From the NCBI GenBank assembly GCA_041831635.1, contig JBHASY010000132.1, positions 1 through 64,000 on the forward strand: 64,000 nt of DNA, in the 5' to 3' direction. How positions within the stretch are numbered: the stretch's first letter is position 1; the number at the start of each line of letters is the position of its first letter. The notes beneath the pieces were generated by a model. That model saw only the letters and a list, made by a program, of their open reading frames with translations, did not search any database and was not told where the DNA came from. Source of the stretch: Acetoanaerobium sp041831635 (lineage in GTDB: Bacteria > Bacillota > Clostridia > Peptostreptococcales > Filifactoraceae). This document shows, piece after piece, positions 1-7,454 of this stretch. Both the position numbers and the translations under genes were made by a program.

Positions 1-898
1 CGTCTATTTTAAACATACTCAAGTCCACTACCGTCGGCAACACATATATTTGCTCATAAAAATCCTTTACATATTCATATAGTTCATAGTCGGACACTAT
101 GCAGTGTTTTATATATTTAGAAAGAAAATCCAATCTGTGTCTGATAGTTTCTTCGTCTTTGAATTTAACCCTTACATCTTTGCTAAAAATCTTAGCTTTC
201 GAATACTGTCTTACTTCCGAACCCCAGTGCTGCATTACAATTTTCTTTCCCATCTCATTTAATATAGGTAAATCCGAGCAGTCCAAAGTCAAACATGTGC
301 CGAAATGAAAATGAAATATATCATTTTCAACGATAAATCTGGATGCCAATTTCTTACTGATAGTATTTGCTACATTAAATCCCAGTCCTGTTATCAAATC
401 TATCTCAAAATCCGACCTGTATTTTAAATACGAGGGATAATAATTTAAAGATTTTGCGTTTAACCCGATACTTGACAGCCCTTTTGTAAGTGTATGCATT
501 TGATTTGCAATTTCCATAGTCCCATGTAAAATGTTGCTGTCACATACATCTTTTTTATTATTCTCAGAGCCTGTAAGAGGATTTTCCGTTTCCAAATTGA
601 TGTTAAAAAGATTAGCCAAAATATAGTACCTTTTTTCTTCAGATGGACTATCTATATAATTTTTAAGCAGAAAATTTATATTATACAAAAGGTCGTAGTT
701 ATCCGGAGCAGAATTTAATCCCTTCAAAAAAAACTCCTTAGCCATCAAATAATTTCCGGCTAAAATTTCAGCTATTCCCGACATTGAAAAATAATCAATT
801 CCCAGTTCGGCTTTATGTTTAGTGAGTAATTTTTTTGCTTCGTACAGATTATTACTCTCTATCAGTTTTTCTATTTTTGATTTTAGCAATTCACTCAT
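1..898 (-). CDS. Glycosyltransferase, 3' end outside the window (partial)
   Basis: The frame is open from an ATG at 898 to the left edge with no stop, so about 299 residues are visible and the C-terminus is missing. A GAAAGGAT ribosome site lies about 10 nt upstream. The first ~100 residues are helical and TPR-like. After that comes a segment with FHFHFGT, then LNEMGKK and a QHWGSEVR motif, which resembles the N-terminal Rossmann half of GT-B (family GT4-like) glycosyltransferases. It follows the GT2/TPR gene in the same direction downstream of flagellin. This suggests, by analogy with clostridial flagellar modification loci, that it glycosylates flagellin. The sugar and acceptor cannot be read from the sequence. 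Confidence 0.6.
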   Translation of the reverse strand, partial: MSELLKSKIEKLIESNNLYEAKKLLTKHKAELGIDYFSMSGIAEILAGNYLMAKEFFLKGLNSAPDNYDLLYNINFLLKNYIDSPSEEKRYYILANLFNINLETENPLTGSENNKKDVCDSNILHGTMEIANQMHTLTKGLSSIGLNAKSLNYYPSYLKYRSDFEIDLITGLGFNVANTISKKLASRFIVENDIFHFHFGTCLTLDCSDLPILNEMGKKIVMQHWGSEVRQYSKAKIFSKDVRVKFKDEETIRHRLDFLSKYIKHCIVSDYELYEYVKDFYEQIYVLPTVVDLSMFKID

Positions 899-992
899 TT
901 TTTTAATATCATCCTTTCTCGTTTTATCTGTTTTTAAATTATATATTTACAAAAGGACGATATCTGCAAATATCCCTATTTTTTCACTGTAA

Positions 993-2921
993 CTAAATAT
1001 CTATATATTCTTTGAGAAACTGTGCCATATCAGGATATGTTTTTGCCGCCTCTCTGTAGTATTTAAGTCCAGCTTTGATGTTCGACCTTTCTATATTTTG
1101 CCTGTACAAGTACATAAGCATCAAAAACTTAGCCTCAATATCATATATATATTTATACTTCAGATTGATTCCCTCTGTATTGTAAAGCAAAGGCATAGCC
1201 TCTATACCTAAATTTACATATTTGTCAAACAGACCAATATTATCATCTATGATATTTTGAATCCCTGTAGCATGATACTCGGCTGATAATGAAAGCAAAT
1301 ACGTTTCAAACAACAATTTCAGGTTTAAAATGTCTGTAAGACTGTTCGTCTTAAAATCGGTATTTGTAAGCCAGTCATTTACCCTCTTATAGACTTCATA
1401 GTAATGATATTCCTTAGAATGCTCAAATAAACTGAGCAATTCCTGCTTGTCCATACCTGAAAACATCCTAAGCGAGATGTTTTCTACACTTATAATAAAA
1501 CTCATAGCTTCGGGATATAAAGGAGATTTTTTCTTAAGATCGAGCAGTTTTATAATTTTCTTTGACAGTTCATATTTTTTGTCTTTTTCTTCACTATCTA
1601 AAAGTTTATACTCACTATATAAGCCATATTCATCATCTAAATCGGAAAATATTTTGTAAACCTGTACCTGTACATCTTCCGCACAGTTTTTAAGTTCATT
1701 TTCCGTCAGTGATATGGCGTAATCCAGCAAATCATCTTTATTTTCTTTAATGTCAAGATATAATTCTTTCAGTTTGTCATATTTTTCAAGTCTGAAATAT
1801 GATGCCAGCGATATTTGGATTTTTTTCTCGCTGTATTTAAGTTCCGACAGAAATGATAAAGATTTTAAATACTCCTCCTTATTATAGTAATATGAAGCTA
1901 AAAACAAATTTGCCCCGTTTATATCGACGGCATTATTTCTATACAAAGCCACAGTAATGTCATTGTATATTTCAAGAGTAGTGTATGATTTGCATAAATC
2001 GAGATATTTTTCAAAATAGATTACTGCATTTTCTAGATCTCCTGTTTTCTCATACGACATCGCAAGCATATAAAATGCATCGATATAATCTTCTTTTAAG
2101 GATATCCCCAGTTTCGATGCTTCCATCAGCTCATTATATTTATTTAACATAAAACAATTTGTCAAGTGCACCGTCAAAATAGCAAAAGATTCTTTCTGAT
2201 TTTCTTTACTATAATTTTTGAATAATTTATAGATCTTAGAAGAAATTTCATATGATTTTTTTATATCAGAGTGCATATTATATGTCGTTGCCAGCTGATA
2301 CAGATAATATATATCATCGGGTTTTTTTTCAATTTCCTGCTCAAGCAGGGTTTTTGTACGGATGAATTTTTTTTCCATTATTTCTTTACTGGCTGTAAGA
2401 TAACCGTAATGTCCGATTATCACATCAAGAGTTCCTACAGGATATTTATAAATCGGCTGATTGTGAACTCTTCCCTCATATCTGAATTCCTTGTCATTTC
2501 TAAATAGCCTCATAGAGGAAAACACAGAATACAGATCGTAGTTTTTTGCATTGATATAATTTTTGCACGATACTAAATACGTATTGTTCTTTGTAGTTTT
2601 ATATATGTCAGTATCTAAAAAACACTCTAATTCATCGTATTTTTCTATAGTTTCATCCGCATCCAGTATAAATATCCACTCTCCCGCAGCATATAATATG
2701 GTTACGTTTCTCATACCTGAAAAATCATCAAACCACTCCTTAAAATACAATTTGTCCGTATATTGCTTGCATATATCTACTGTTCTATCCGTAGAACCTG
2801 TATCTACTATTATCAGCTCCACATCATCTCTATCTGTGATAGGCTTTATGGACTTAAGGCATCTTTCTATATGAATTTCTTCATTTTTTACCATCATACA
2901 TATACTTAGTTTATACGCCAT
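993..2921 (-). CDS. GT2 glycosyltransferase with C-terminal TPR repeats
   Basis: 642 residues. The N-terminal GT-A domain starts with LSICMMVKNEE, has DTGSTDRT at 40-47 for nucleotide-sugar binding and the metal-binding DADE at 87-90. From about residue 200 the protein is helical with TPR-like units (for example around DAFYMLAMSYEKTGDLENA). This GT2-TPR architecture is common in flagellin and glycopeptide glycosyltransferases of Clostridia and Bacilli. It lies downstream of the flagellin gene on the same strand, followed by another glycosyltransferase, so flagellin O-glycosylation is the likely role (inference). A palindromic hairpin (2985-3010) sits in its leader. Family assignment is secure; the acceptor is not. 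Confidence 0.85.
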   Translation of the reverse strand: MAYKLSICMMVKNEEIHIERCLKSIKPITDRDDVELIIVDTGSTDRTVDICKQYTDKLYFKEWFDDFSGMRNVTILYAAGEWIFILDADETIEKYDELECFLDTDIYKTTKNNTYLVSCKNYINAKNYDLYSVFSSMRLFRNDKEFRYEGRVHNQPIYKYPVGTLDVIIGHYGYLTASKEIMEKKFIRTKTLLEQEIEKKPDDIYYLYQLATTYNMHSDIKKSYEISSKIYKLFKNYSKENQKESFAILTVHLTNCFMLNKYNELMEASKLGISLKEDYIDAFYMLAMSYEKTGDLENAVIYFEKYLDLCKSYTTLEIYNDITVALYRNNAVDINGANLFLASYYYNKEEYLKSLSFLSELKYSEKKIQISLASYFRLEKYDKLKELYLDIKENKDDLLDYAISLTENELKNCAEDVQVQVYKIFSDLDDEYGLYSEYKLLDSEEKDKKYELSKKIIKLLDLKKKSPLYPEAMSFIISVENISLRMFSGMDKQELLSLFEHSKEYHYYEVYKRVNDWLTNTDFKTNSLTDILNLKLLFETYLLSLSAEYHATGIQNIIDDNIGLFDKYVNLGIEAMPLLYNTEGINLKYKYIYDIEAKFLMLMYLYRQNIERSNIKAGLKYYREAAKTYPDMAQFLKEYIDI

Positions 2922-2984
2922 TTACATACACCTACTTCACTTTTATTTAAACAATCTTTTCACTTTCGTTTACATCCTGTCTTT

Positions 2985-3010
2985 TTAACATAGCTCTGTA
3001 ACTATGTTAA
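2985..3010. repeat. Hairpin upstream of the GT2-TPR gene
   Basis: Perfect 9-bp arms (TTAACATAG / CTATGTTAA) around an 8-nt loop lie about 65 bp upstream of the GT2-TPR start. Neither strand has a clean U-run directly after the stem, so it is not a convincing terminator. It could be an operator or an RNA leader element. Function unknown. Confidence 0.4.
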
Positions 3011-3035
3011 AAAATGAAAGTTTTCCAACAATAAA

Positions 3036-3059
3036 AAAATCGGCATTTGCACCGATTTT
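3036..3059 (-). terminator. Terminator after the toxin gene
   Basis: An 8-bp stem (AAAATCGG / CCGATTTT) with an 8-nt loop is followed on the minus strand by a run of T. It lies about 40 bp past the stop of the YafQ-like toxin and separates the toxin-antitoxin unit from the glycosyltransferases. Confidence 0.7.
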
Positions 3060-3099
3060 CTTTATAGCTTATAAACACTATCTTAATTTTTACAAATAA

Positions 3100-3378
3100 T
3101 TAAAACAAGTCGCTATGCGTCCCTGTTCTGGTTAAGTATAAAATCAATTCCCCATTTGACACCTCGTAAATCAAAAGCCAATCCGGTGTTATATGGCACT
3201 CTCGACATCTTTTGTATTTCCCGCTTAGACTATGGTCTTTATATTTTAGTGGCAGCGGTTCCCCTGTAGCAAGAGTGTCAACGACAAACTCAATCAAACT
3301 CATATCATAACCTCGTTTAATTGCTAATTTGAGGTCTTTCCTAAAGGTTGTGGTCCGAACGATTCTGTATTTACTCAT
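3100..3378 (-). CDS. yafQ: YafQ-family mRNA interferase toxin
   Basis: 92 residues from the ATG at 3378, preceded by AAGGA with 8-nt spacing. It belongs to the RelE/ParE superfamily, YafQ branch. The catalytic set known from E. coli YafQ (His50, His63, Asp67, His87, Phe91) aligns with His49, His62, Asp66, His88 and Phe92 here, and the C-terminus RTGTHSDLF is diagnostic. Such toxins cut mRNA on the ribosome. The start overlaps the end of the antitoxin gene by 8 bp, implying translational coupling. All key residues are present, so the toxin should be active. The pair is an insertion-like unit between flagellin and the flagellar glycosyltransferases. Confidence 0.88.
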   Translation of the reverse strand: MSKYRIVRTTTFRKDLKLAIKRGYDMSLIEFVVDTLATGEPLPLKYKDHSLSGKYKRCRECHITPDWLLIYEVSNGELILYLTRTGTHSDLF

Positions 3379-3628
3379 TCTCAATTTCCTTCAAAATTTC
3401 TGCAAAAGAACCATAAGTCTTTTTGTTAGGGTCTGATTTCATTCTTTGTACTTCCTCAATAGCCTCAATGGTTTGCGCATTTGGTATCTCATAGTTTATT
3501 ACCTGTTTCATATACCTTATGATGTTTCCCTTTACACTCTCGCCATTTCCTGAAACAATGCTTTTGTAAGCATTATAAGTTTCTCTGTCCATAGAAAAAG
3601 AACAAGTAACCGTATCACTATTTTTCAT
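3371..3628 (-). CDS. RelB/DinJ-family antitoxin
   Basis: 85 residues from the ATG at 3628, which has GGGGG at 8-nt spacing. A GTG two codons upstream is less likely. The N-terminal half (TVTCSFSMDRETYNAY) fits a ribbon-helix-helix DNA-binding fold. The C-terminal tail, ending SFAEILKEIENE, resembles the DinJ/RelB segment that wraps the toxin. It is first in the two-gene operon, as usual for type II systems, and it likely represses its own promoter together with the toxin at the long palindrome just upstream. The call rests on the partner toxin as well as on sequence. Confidence 0.8.
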   Translation of the reverse strand: MKNSDTVTCSFSMDRETYNAYKSIVSGNGESVKGNIIRYMKQVINYEIPNAQTIEAIEEVQRMKSDPNKKTYGSFAEILKEIENE

Positions 3629-3642
3629 AATCACAACCCCCT

Positions 3643-3682
3643 TACTATAATTACTTAGTTAACTTACTTAGTAATTATAGTA
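3643..3682. promoter_or_regulatory. Operator palindrome of the toxin-antitoxin operon
   Basis: Perfect 13-bp arms (TACTATAATTACT / AGTAATTATAGTA) flank a 14-bp spacer that itself contains TTAGTTAA and repeated ACTTA units. It begins about 15 bp upstream of the antitoxin start and overlaps the promoter -10 box. That is the expected place for autorepression by a ribbon-helix-helix antitoxin. Confidence 0.7.
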
Positions 3683-3707
3683 TATTTAATTTTTATTCAA
3701 ATGTCAA
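3679..3707 (-). promoter_or_regulatory. Sigma-A type promoter of the toxin-antitoxin operon
   Basis: On the minus strand TTGACA (3702-3707) and TATACT (3679-3684) are separated by exactly 17 bp. The -35 is a perfect consensus match and the -10 has one mismatch. The -10 overlaps the operator palindrome. Confidence 0.75.
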
Positions 3708-3829
3708 TCATAGTTGTAATTACATTTTGATAAATCATATAAATTGCCTATACAAATAGTAACAAAAGATGTTTTAAGGGTGCTTGAATTTTAATTTTTT
3801 ATATATCCGACTGTTATTTCAAAAAATTA

Positions 3830-3858
3830 AAAAGTCGAAGAACTTACCTTCGACTTTT
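3830..3858. terminator. Terminator after flagellin
   Basis: An 11-bp perfect stem (AAAAGTCGAAG / CTTCGACTTTT) with a 7-nt loop sits about 14 bp past the flagellin stop. Minus-strand T runs follow. It would also work in the other direction. Confidence 0.8.
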
Positions 3859-3871
3859 TCAACTAAAATGA

Positions 3872-4690
3872 TTATCTTAATAATTGTAGTACCTGTTGAG
3901 GCAATTGGTTAGCCTGAGCAAGCATCGCCTGAGAAGCCTGTGCAAGAATATTACTCTTAGTGAATGAACTCATTTCCTTAGCCATATCTGTATCTCTAAG
4001 TCTTGACTCAGCTGCCTGTAAGTTCTCAGCAGAGTTATCAAGGTTCTTGATAGTATGCTCAAGTCTGTTTTGAACAGCTCCAAGTTGAGATCTTTCAGCG
4101 GAAACTTTTGTTATAGCCTTGTTGATTTGAGTAATAGTTTTTCCCGCTGTAGTAGCTGATGTAACAGCTATAGAAGCAGCTGTAACTCCTAAAGAAGCAG
4201 CTGTCAATTTTCCTATTTTAACGGATATTGTTTGAGTGTCATTAGCTCCTACATGGAATCTCTTTCCTGTAAATGTTCCATCTAAAAGTTTTTGAGTGTT
4301 AAATTCAGCTCTTCCAGAAATAGCTTCAATTTCATCAGAAAGTTGTTTCAACTCATCTGCTATAAAGCCTCTGTCTTCTGCAACGTTAGTATCGTTCGCA
4401 GCCTGAACAGCAAGCTCTCTCATTCTTTGAAGCATAGCGTGTACTTCATCAAGTGCACCCTCAGCTGTTTGGATTAGAGAGATACCGTCCTGAGCGTTTT
4501 TAGATGCCATGTTAAGACCTCTGATTTGCGCTCTCATTTTTTCTGAGATAGATAGACCCGCAGCGTCATCTCCTGCACGGTTTACTCTTAGACCCGAAGA
4601 AAGCTTTTCGATTGATTTACTCATTCCTGAAGAGTTAATTCCGCCTGCTCTGTGTGCGTTCATTGCCATCATATTGTGATTGATTATCAT
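3872..4690 (-). CDS. fliC: Flagellin
   Basis: 272 residues. The N-terminal D0/D1 region (MIINHNMMAMNAHR, then KLSSGLRVNRAGDDAAGL and QTAEGALDEVHAMLQRMRELAVQ) and the C-terminal D1/D0 region (ESRLRDTDMAKEM, ending QVLQLLR) are textbook flagellin. The central variable part is very short and rich in Ala, Thr and Ser, so no large D2/D3 domain is present. A strong AAGGAGGA ribosome site precedes the ATG. A sigma-28-like -10 lies just upstream. The csrA-fliW pair directly upstream suggests the FliW-CsrA-flagellin feedback known from Bacillus subtilis. The Thr/Ser-rich centre would be the likely glycosylation target of the downstream glycosyltransferases. Confidence 0.97.
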   Translation of the reverse strand: MIINHNMMAMNAHRAGGINSSGMSKSIEKLSSGLRVNRAGDDAAGLSISEKMRAQIRGLNMASKNAQDGISLIQTAEGALDEVHAMLQRMRELAVQAANDTNVAEDRGFIADELKQLSDEIEAISGRAEFNTQKLLDGTFTGKRFHVGANDTQTISVKIGKLTAASLGVTAASIAVTSATTAGKTITQINKAITKVSAERSQLGAVQNRLEHTIKNLDNSAENLQAAESRLRDTDMAKEMSSFTKSNILAQASQAMLAQANQLPQQVLQLLR

Positions 4691-4714
4691 TTTATATTCC
4701 TCCTTGAATTTTGT

Positions 4715-4742
4715 TAATCGGCTTCCATGCCTGATTAAATTA
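4715..4742 (-). promoter_or_regulatory. Candidate sigma-28 (SigD) promoter for flagellin
   Basis: On the minus strand GCCGATTA (4715-4722) matches the flagellar sigma-28 -10 (GCCGATAA/T) at seven of eight positions. TAAT (4739-4742) is a weaker -35 match to TAAA at a 16-bp spacing. The 5' leader would be only about 20 nt, containing just the ribosome site. Confidence 0.5.
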
Positions 4743-4858
4743 TAATTTGTTATATTTAGTGATATATCTTCCGGCCGTTTAAGATTATCACTTACACTAC
4801 ATATATCGAAGTAAATTATAATTACTTTATAATTTTTTTAAAAAATTTTTTAAAATTT

Positions 4859-5092
4859 TTATTTTTTATTTTTCATCATTTTTGTAAGTGCTGATTTATC
4901 AAGGTTGCTGCTCTCGGTTGCAGTTTTATTTTCCGCTTTAGTTTCATCCAGAACTTCTTTTCTTACTATGCTTACTTCTTTCGGTGCATCTATCCCTATT
5001 TTTATTCTTCCTTCTTCCACTTCTATTACTTTTATTTCTATGTTATCAGCTACTATGATGCTTTCCCCCGCTTTTCTTTTCAGTACGAGCAT
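4859..5092 (-). CDS. csrA: CsrA translational regulator
   Basis: 77 residues. The start MLVLKRKAGESI and the segment IKVIEVEEGRIKIGIDAPKEVSIVRKEV are the classic CsrA beta-strand core, with a lysine-rich tail. CsrA is a homodimer that binds GGA motifs near ribosome sites; in B. subtilis it represses flagellin translation. It starts 3 nt after the fliW stop and lies directly before flagellin, the typical clostridial and bacillar arrangement. The flagellin ribosome site AAGGAGGA offers a GGA motif that it could bind. Confidence 0.96.
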   Translation of the reverse strand: MLVLKRKAGESIIVADNIEIKVIEVEEGRIKIGIDAPKEVSIVRKEVLDETKAENKTATESSNLDKSALTKMMKNKK

Positions 5093-5095
5093 ATG

Positions 5096-5521
5096 TTATG
5101 CACCTGCCTTTTCATAAAACTCATATCGTATAGGATAGGTGTCGTCTAGGATTATCTGCATAGCTTTTTTGAGTTTTGTGTTTATTATGATAGGGGCTTG
5201 AAGGTTTGTTCTTATTTTTGTTATGTCGTCAGGAATTATGACTACCGTTCTGACCATAACATCTTCTCTATCAGTTATGCCCAGTTTTTCGATTATATTT
5301 TCAGGTAGTTCAAAACTATAACCGTTATCCGCTATGAATGGATCCATAATGGCAAAGGATGTCTTTTCTTCCGTACTTTGTAACCATTCTATAAATATCT
5401 CACTGTCTTTTATTATTACAAATTTTTTAAGTTCTTCAAATCCGAGCATTCCTCTTTCAAATTCTACTACTTCGTTTTCATTTACTTCCAGTTCTCCAAA
5501 ATAATTTGTACTTATTTTCAT
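5096..5521 (-). CDS. fliW: FliW flagellar assembly factor
   Basis: 141 residues, normal length for the family. Recognisable stretches are FERGMLGFEELKKFVI near residue 23 and the C-terminal AQ-like segment NLQAPIIINTKLKKAMQIIL. FliW binds CsrA and also flagellin, so that secretion of flagellin frees FliW to block CsrA. It is the first gene of fliW-csrA, with flagellin next. A degenerate sigma-28-like -10 (TACGATAA on the minus strand, 5545-5552) lies about 25 bp upstream of its start. Confidence 0.96.
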   Translation of the reverse strand: MKISTNYFGELEVNENEVVEFERGMLGFEELKKFVIIKDSEIFIEWLQSTEEKTSFAIMDPFIADNGYSFELPENIIEKLGITDREDVMVRTVVIIPDDITKIRTNLQAPIIINTKLKKAMQIILDDTYPIRYEFYEKAGA

Positions 5522-5579
5522 ACTATCTCACTCCCTTTATTTCTTTATCGTACATAATTGCGATTTATTATAGCCCATT

Positions 5580-6335
5580 TTACATACGCTTATCTCTCTT
5601 AACCAACACTTTCATTACAAACACAGGTATCGCTCCCAACCTTTTTATTCTCCATGGCTCTTTTACAGCTCTATAAGCCCACTCCAGTCCCATCTTTTGG
5701 TAAATTTCAGGTGCTCTTTTTACTGTGCCTGCATATACGTCCAGACTTCCCCCTACTCCCATAAACACTTTAGCATTTATATTGTTTAAGTTATAGGAGA
5801 TAAATTTTTCTTGTTTCGGTGCTCCCAGTGCTACAAAAACTAAGTCGGGATTTGTTTCATTGATGTGGTTTATGACCTCTTTTTCTTCCTGATGGTCTGT
5901 ATTTCCGGTATGTGCACCTTTGAAATAACCATGATGAGTTCCTGCTATTATTATGTCAGGATACTTGATTTTTATGTTCTTTGCAGCGGTAGAGGCTATT
6001 TTTTCTTTCCCGCCTATAAGATACACTCTATAGCCATTTTCAGCGGAGAATTTCAGCAGGTTATCCATTAAATCTATCCCTGTAACACGTTCTTTCAGAG
6101 GTTTTTTCATTATCCTTGATGCAAGAACCAGACCTATTCCGTCAGGAACTACCATATCGGCAGATTTAATTATTTCAAACAAATCCTCATCTTTGTTTGC
6201 AGTTACTACTATTTCGCTGTTAGGTGTCACTATGAAAAATTTTTTTGCAAACTTTAGAGCATCTGCTACCCTTGAAATAGCCTCTTTCATATCTACCCTA
6301 TCAATAGAAACTCCTAAAATCGTCAATTTCTGCAT
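5580..6335 (-). CDS. tagA: TagA/WecG family (GT26) ManNAc transferase
   Basis: 251 residues. Motifs are TPNSE at 37-41, VVPDGIGLVLASRIM from 62, RVTGIDLM near 83, GAPKQEKFI near 176 and GVGGSLDVYAGTVKRAP near 200, all diagnostic for GT26. Members transfer N-acetylmannosamine to GlcNAc-PP-undecaprenol at the inner membrane face to build teichoic acid linkage units or secondary cell-wall polymers. It lies 15 bp after csaB, preceded by a strong GGAGGAAG site. In Paenibacillus alvei a tagA-like gene works with csaB in S-layer anchoring, and the SLH protein in this window supports a similar role. Confidence 0.93.
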   Translation of the reverse strand: MQKLTILGVSIDRVDMKEAISRVADALKFAKKFFIVTPNSEIVVTANKDEDLFEIIKSADMVVPDGIGLVLASRIMKKPLKERVTGIDLMDNLLKFSAENGYRVYLIGGKEKIASTAAKNIKIKYPDIIIAGTHHGYFKGAHTGNTDHQEEKEVINHINETNPDLVFVALGAPKQEKFISYNLNNINAKVFMGVGGSLDVYAGTVKRAPEIYQKMGLEWAYRAVKEPWRIKRLGAIPVFVMKVLVKRDKRM

Positions 6336-6350
6336 ATGAAACTTCCTCCG

Positions 6351-7454
6351 TTACTTCGCCAATAAATCATATACTTTCTGATTATGTGTATCTGCCAGCT
6401 TTATAAATTTATTTTGATATTCTTTTAGCTTTTTAGTGTTTTCTTCTTTGTTTATAAAAGCCTCTTTTAGTTCTTCGTACAGGATTTGAGCATTTAGACT
6501 TTCTACTTTCATAGCATCTTTTCTGTCCATCATATGAAGGAAGCTTTGAATTTTCGGGTCATAGGATATTCCTACAGGATAAACTCCCATAAGAACAGAA
6601 AATATAAGCCCATGAAGTCTCATTGCCACCATTATATCCATATTCCCTATAAGTGAAAGATAGTCTTCTACATAAAGATATTCGTCGATTATTACTACCT
6701 TATCTTTTATGTTCTTATCGAGATTTTTATGAATGCTCTCCATAAGCTTCAGGTCTTTATAAAAATGAAAAGGAATAAGCACAGGCACACAGTCCATATC
6801 CCGAACTATCTCGGTGCATAGCTTTGTCATTTCTTCTACTATGTTATTTCCTGTTTTCCAATGCCTTACCGATATCCCTATATACGGTTTTCTTTTTACC
6901 TTGCTTTTTTTATCTAAAACTATACTGCCTTTTTCTAGTGATGGTTTTGATATCCCGAAAACCGTATCTGTAGTGACTAATATTTCTTTAGTCACTCCTA
7001 AACTTTCCAGTTCCAGCTTGGATTTTTCATCTCTTACATTTATAAAATCTATAGAGTTTAATATTTTTCCAAGTAACCATCTGTTATAACTTTTATTTAC
7101 AGGTCCTATTCCCTGAGAATATATCATCACTTTTTTCTTAAATAATCTTTTTGCAAGCCATATTATTCCTATATAGTAAGCTATCGACCTCTTTGATGTC
7201 ACATCTTGAAACAAAGAACCTCCTCCACTTACAAGCAGGCTCATATCCTTCATCTCTTTGAAAATCTGCAATAAATTTGTCCTTTTGATAGACCTTACAT
7301 CGTGTTTTTTAGCTGTGAACTCCGGATACTGAGATAAAACCACAATATCTATCTGCCCTGTAAATCTTTTTATTCCCTCTACTAAACCTTTCAGTATAGC
7401 TTCGTCTCCTACATTATTAAAACCATAATATCCTGAAATGAGTATTTTATGCAT
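6351..7454 (-). CDS. csaB: CsaB polysaccharide pyruvyl transferase
   Basis: 367 residues. It starts MHKILISGYYGFNNVGDEAI, has a GGGSLFQD motif near residue 80 and ends with an AMRLHGLIFSVLMG segment typical of CsaB. CsaB adds pyruvate ketals to the secondary cell-wall polymer, which is the ligand for SLH domains. Its start overlaps the end of the DUF5693 gene by 8 bp and tagA follows, so the three form one unit. It predicts SLH-anchored surface proteins, and one is found at 30928-32667. Confidence 0.95.
   Translation of the reverse strand: MHKILISGYYGFNNVGDEAILKGLVEGIKRFTGQIDIVVLSQYPEFTAKKHDVRSIKRTNLLQIFKEMKDMSLLVSGGGSLFQDVTSKRSIAYYIGIIWLAKRLFKKKVMIYSQGIGPVNKSYNRWLLGKILNSIDFINVRDEKSKLELESLGVTKEILVTTDTVFGISKPSLEKGSIVLDKKSKVKRKPYIGISVRHWKTGNNIVEEMTKLCTEIVRDMDCVPVLIPFHFYKDLKLMESIHKNLDKNIKDKVVIIDEYLYVEDYLSLIGNMDIMVAMRLHGLIFSVLMGVYPVGISYDPKIQSFLHMMDRKDAMKVESLNAQILYEELKEAFINKEENTKKLKEYQNKFIKLADTHNQKVYDLLAK

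Noticed and set aside
4743..4858. AT-rich palindromic stretch between csrA and flagellin as a terminator
   Set aside because: It is simple A/T-run sequence without a stable GC-containing stem.
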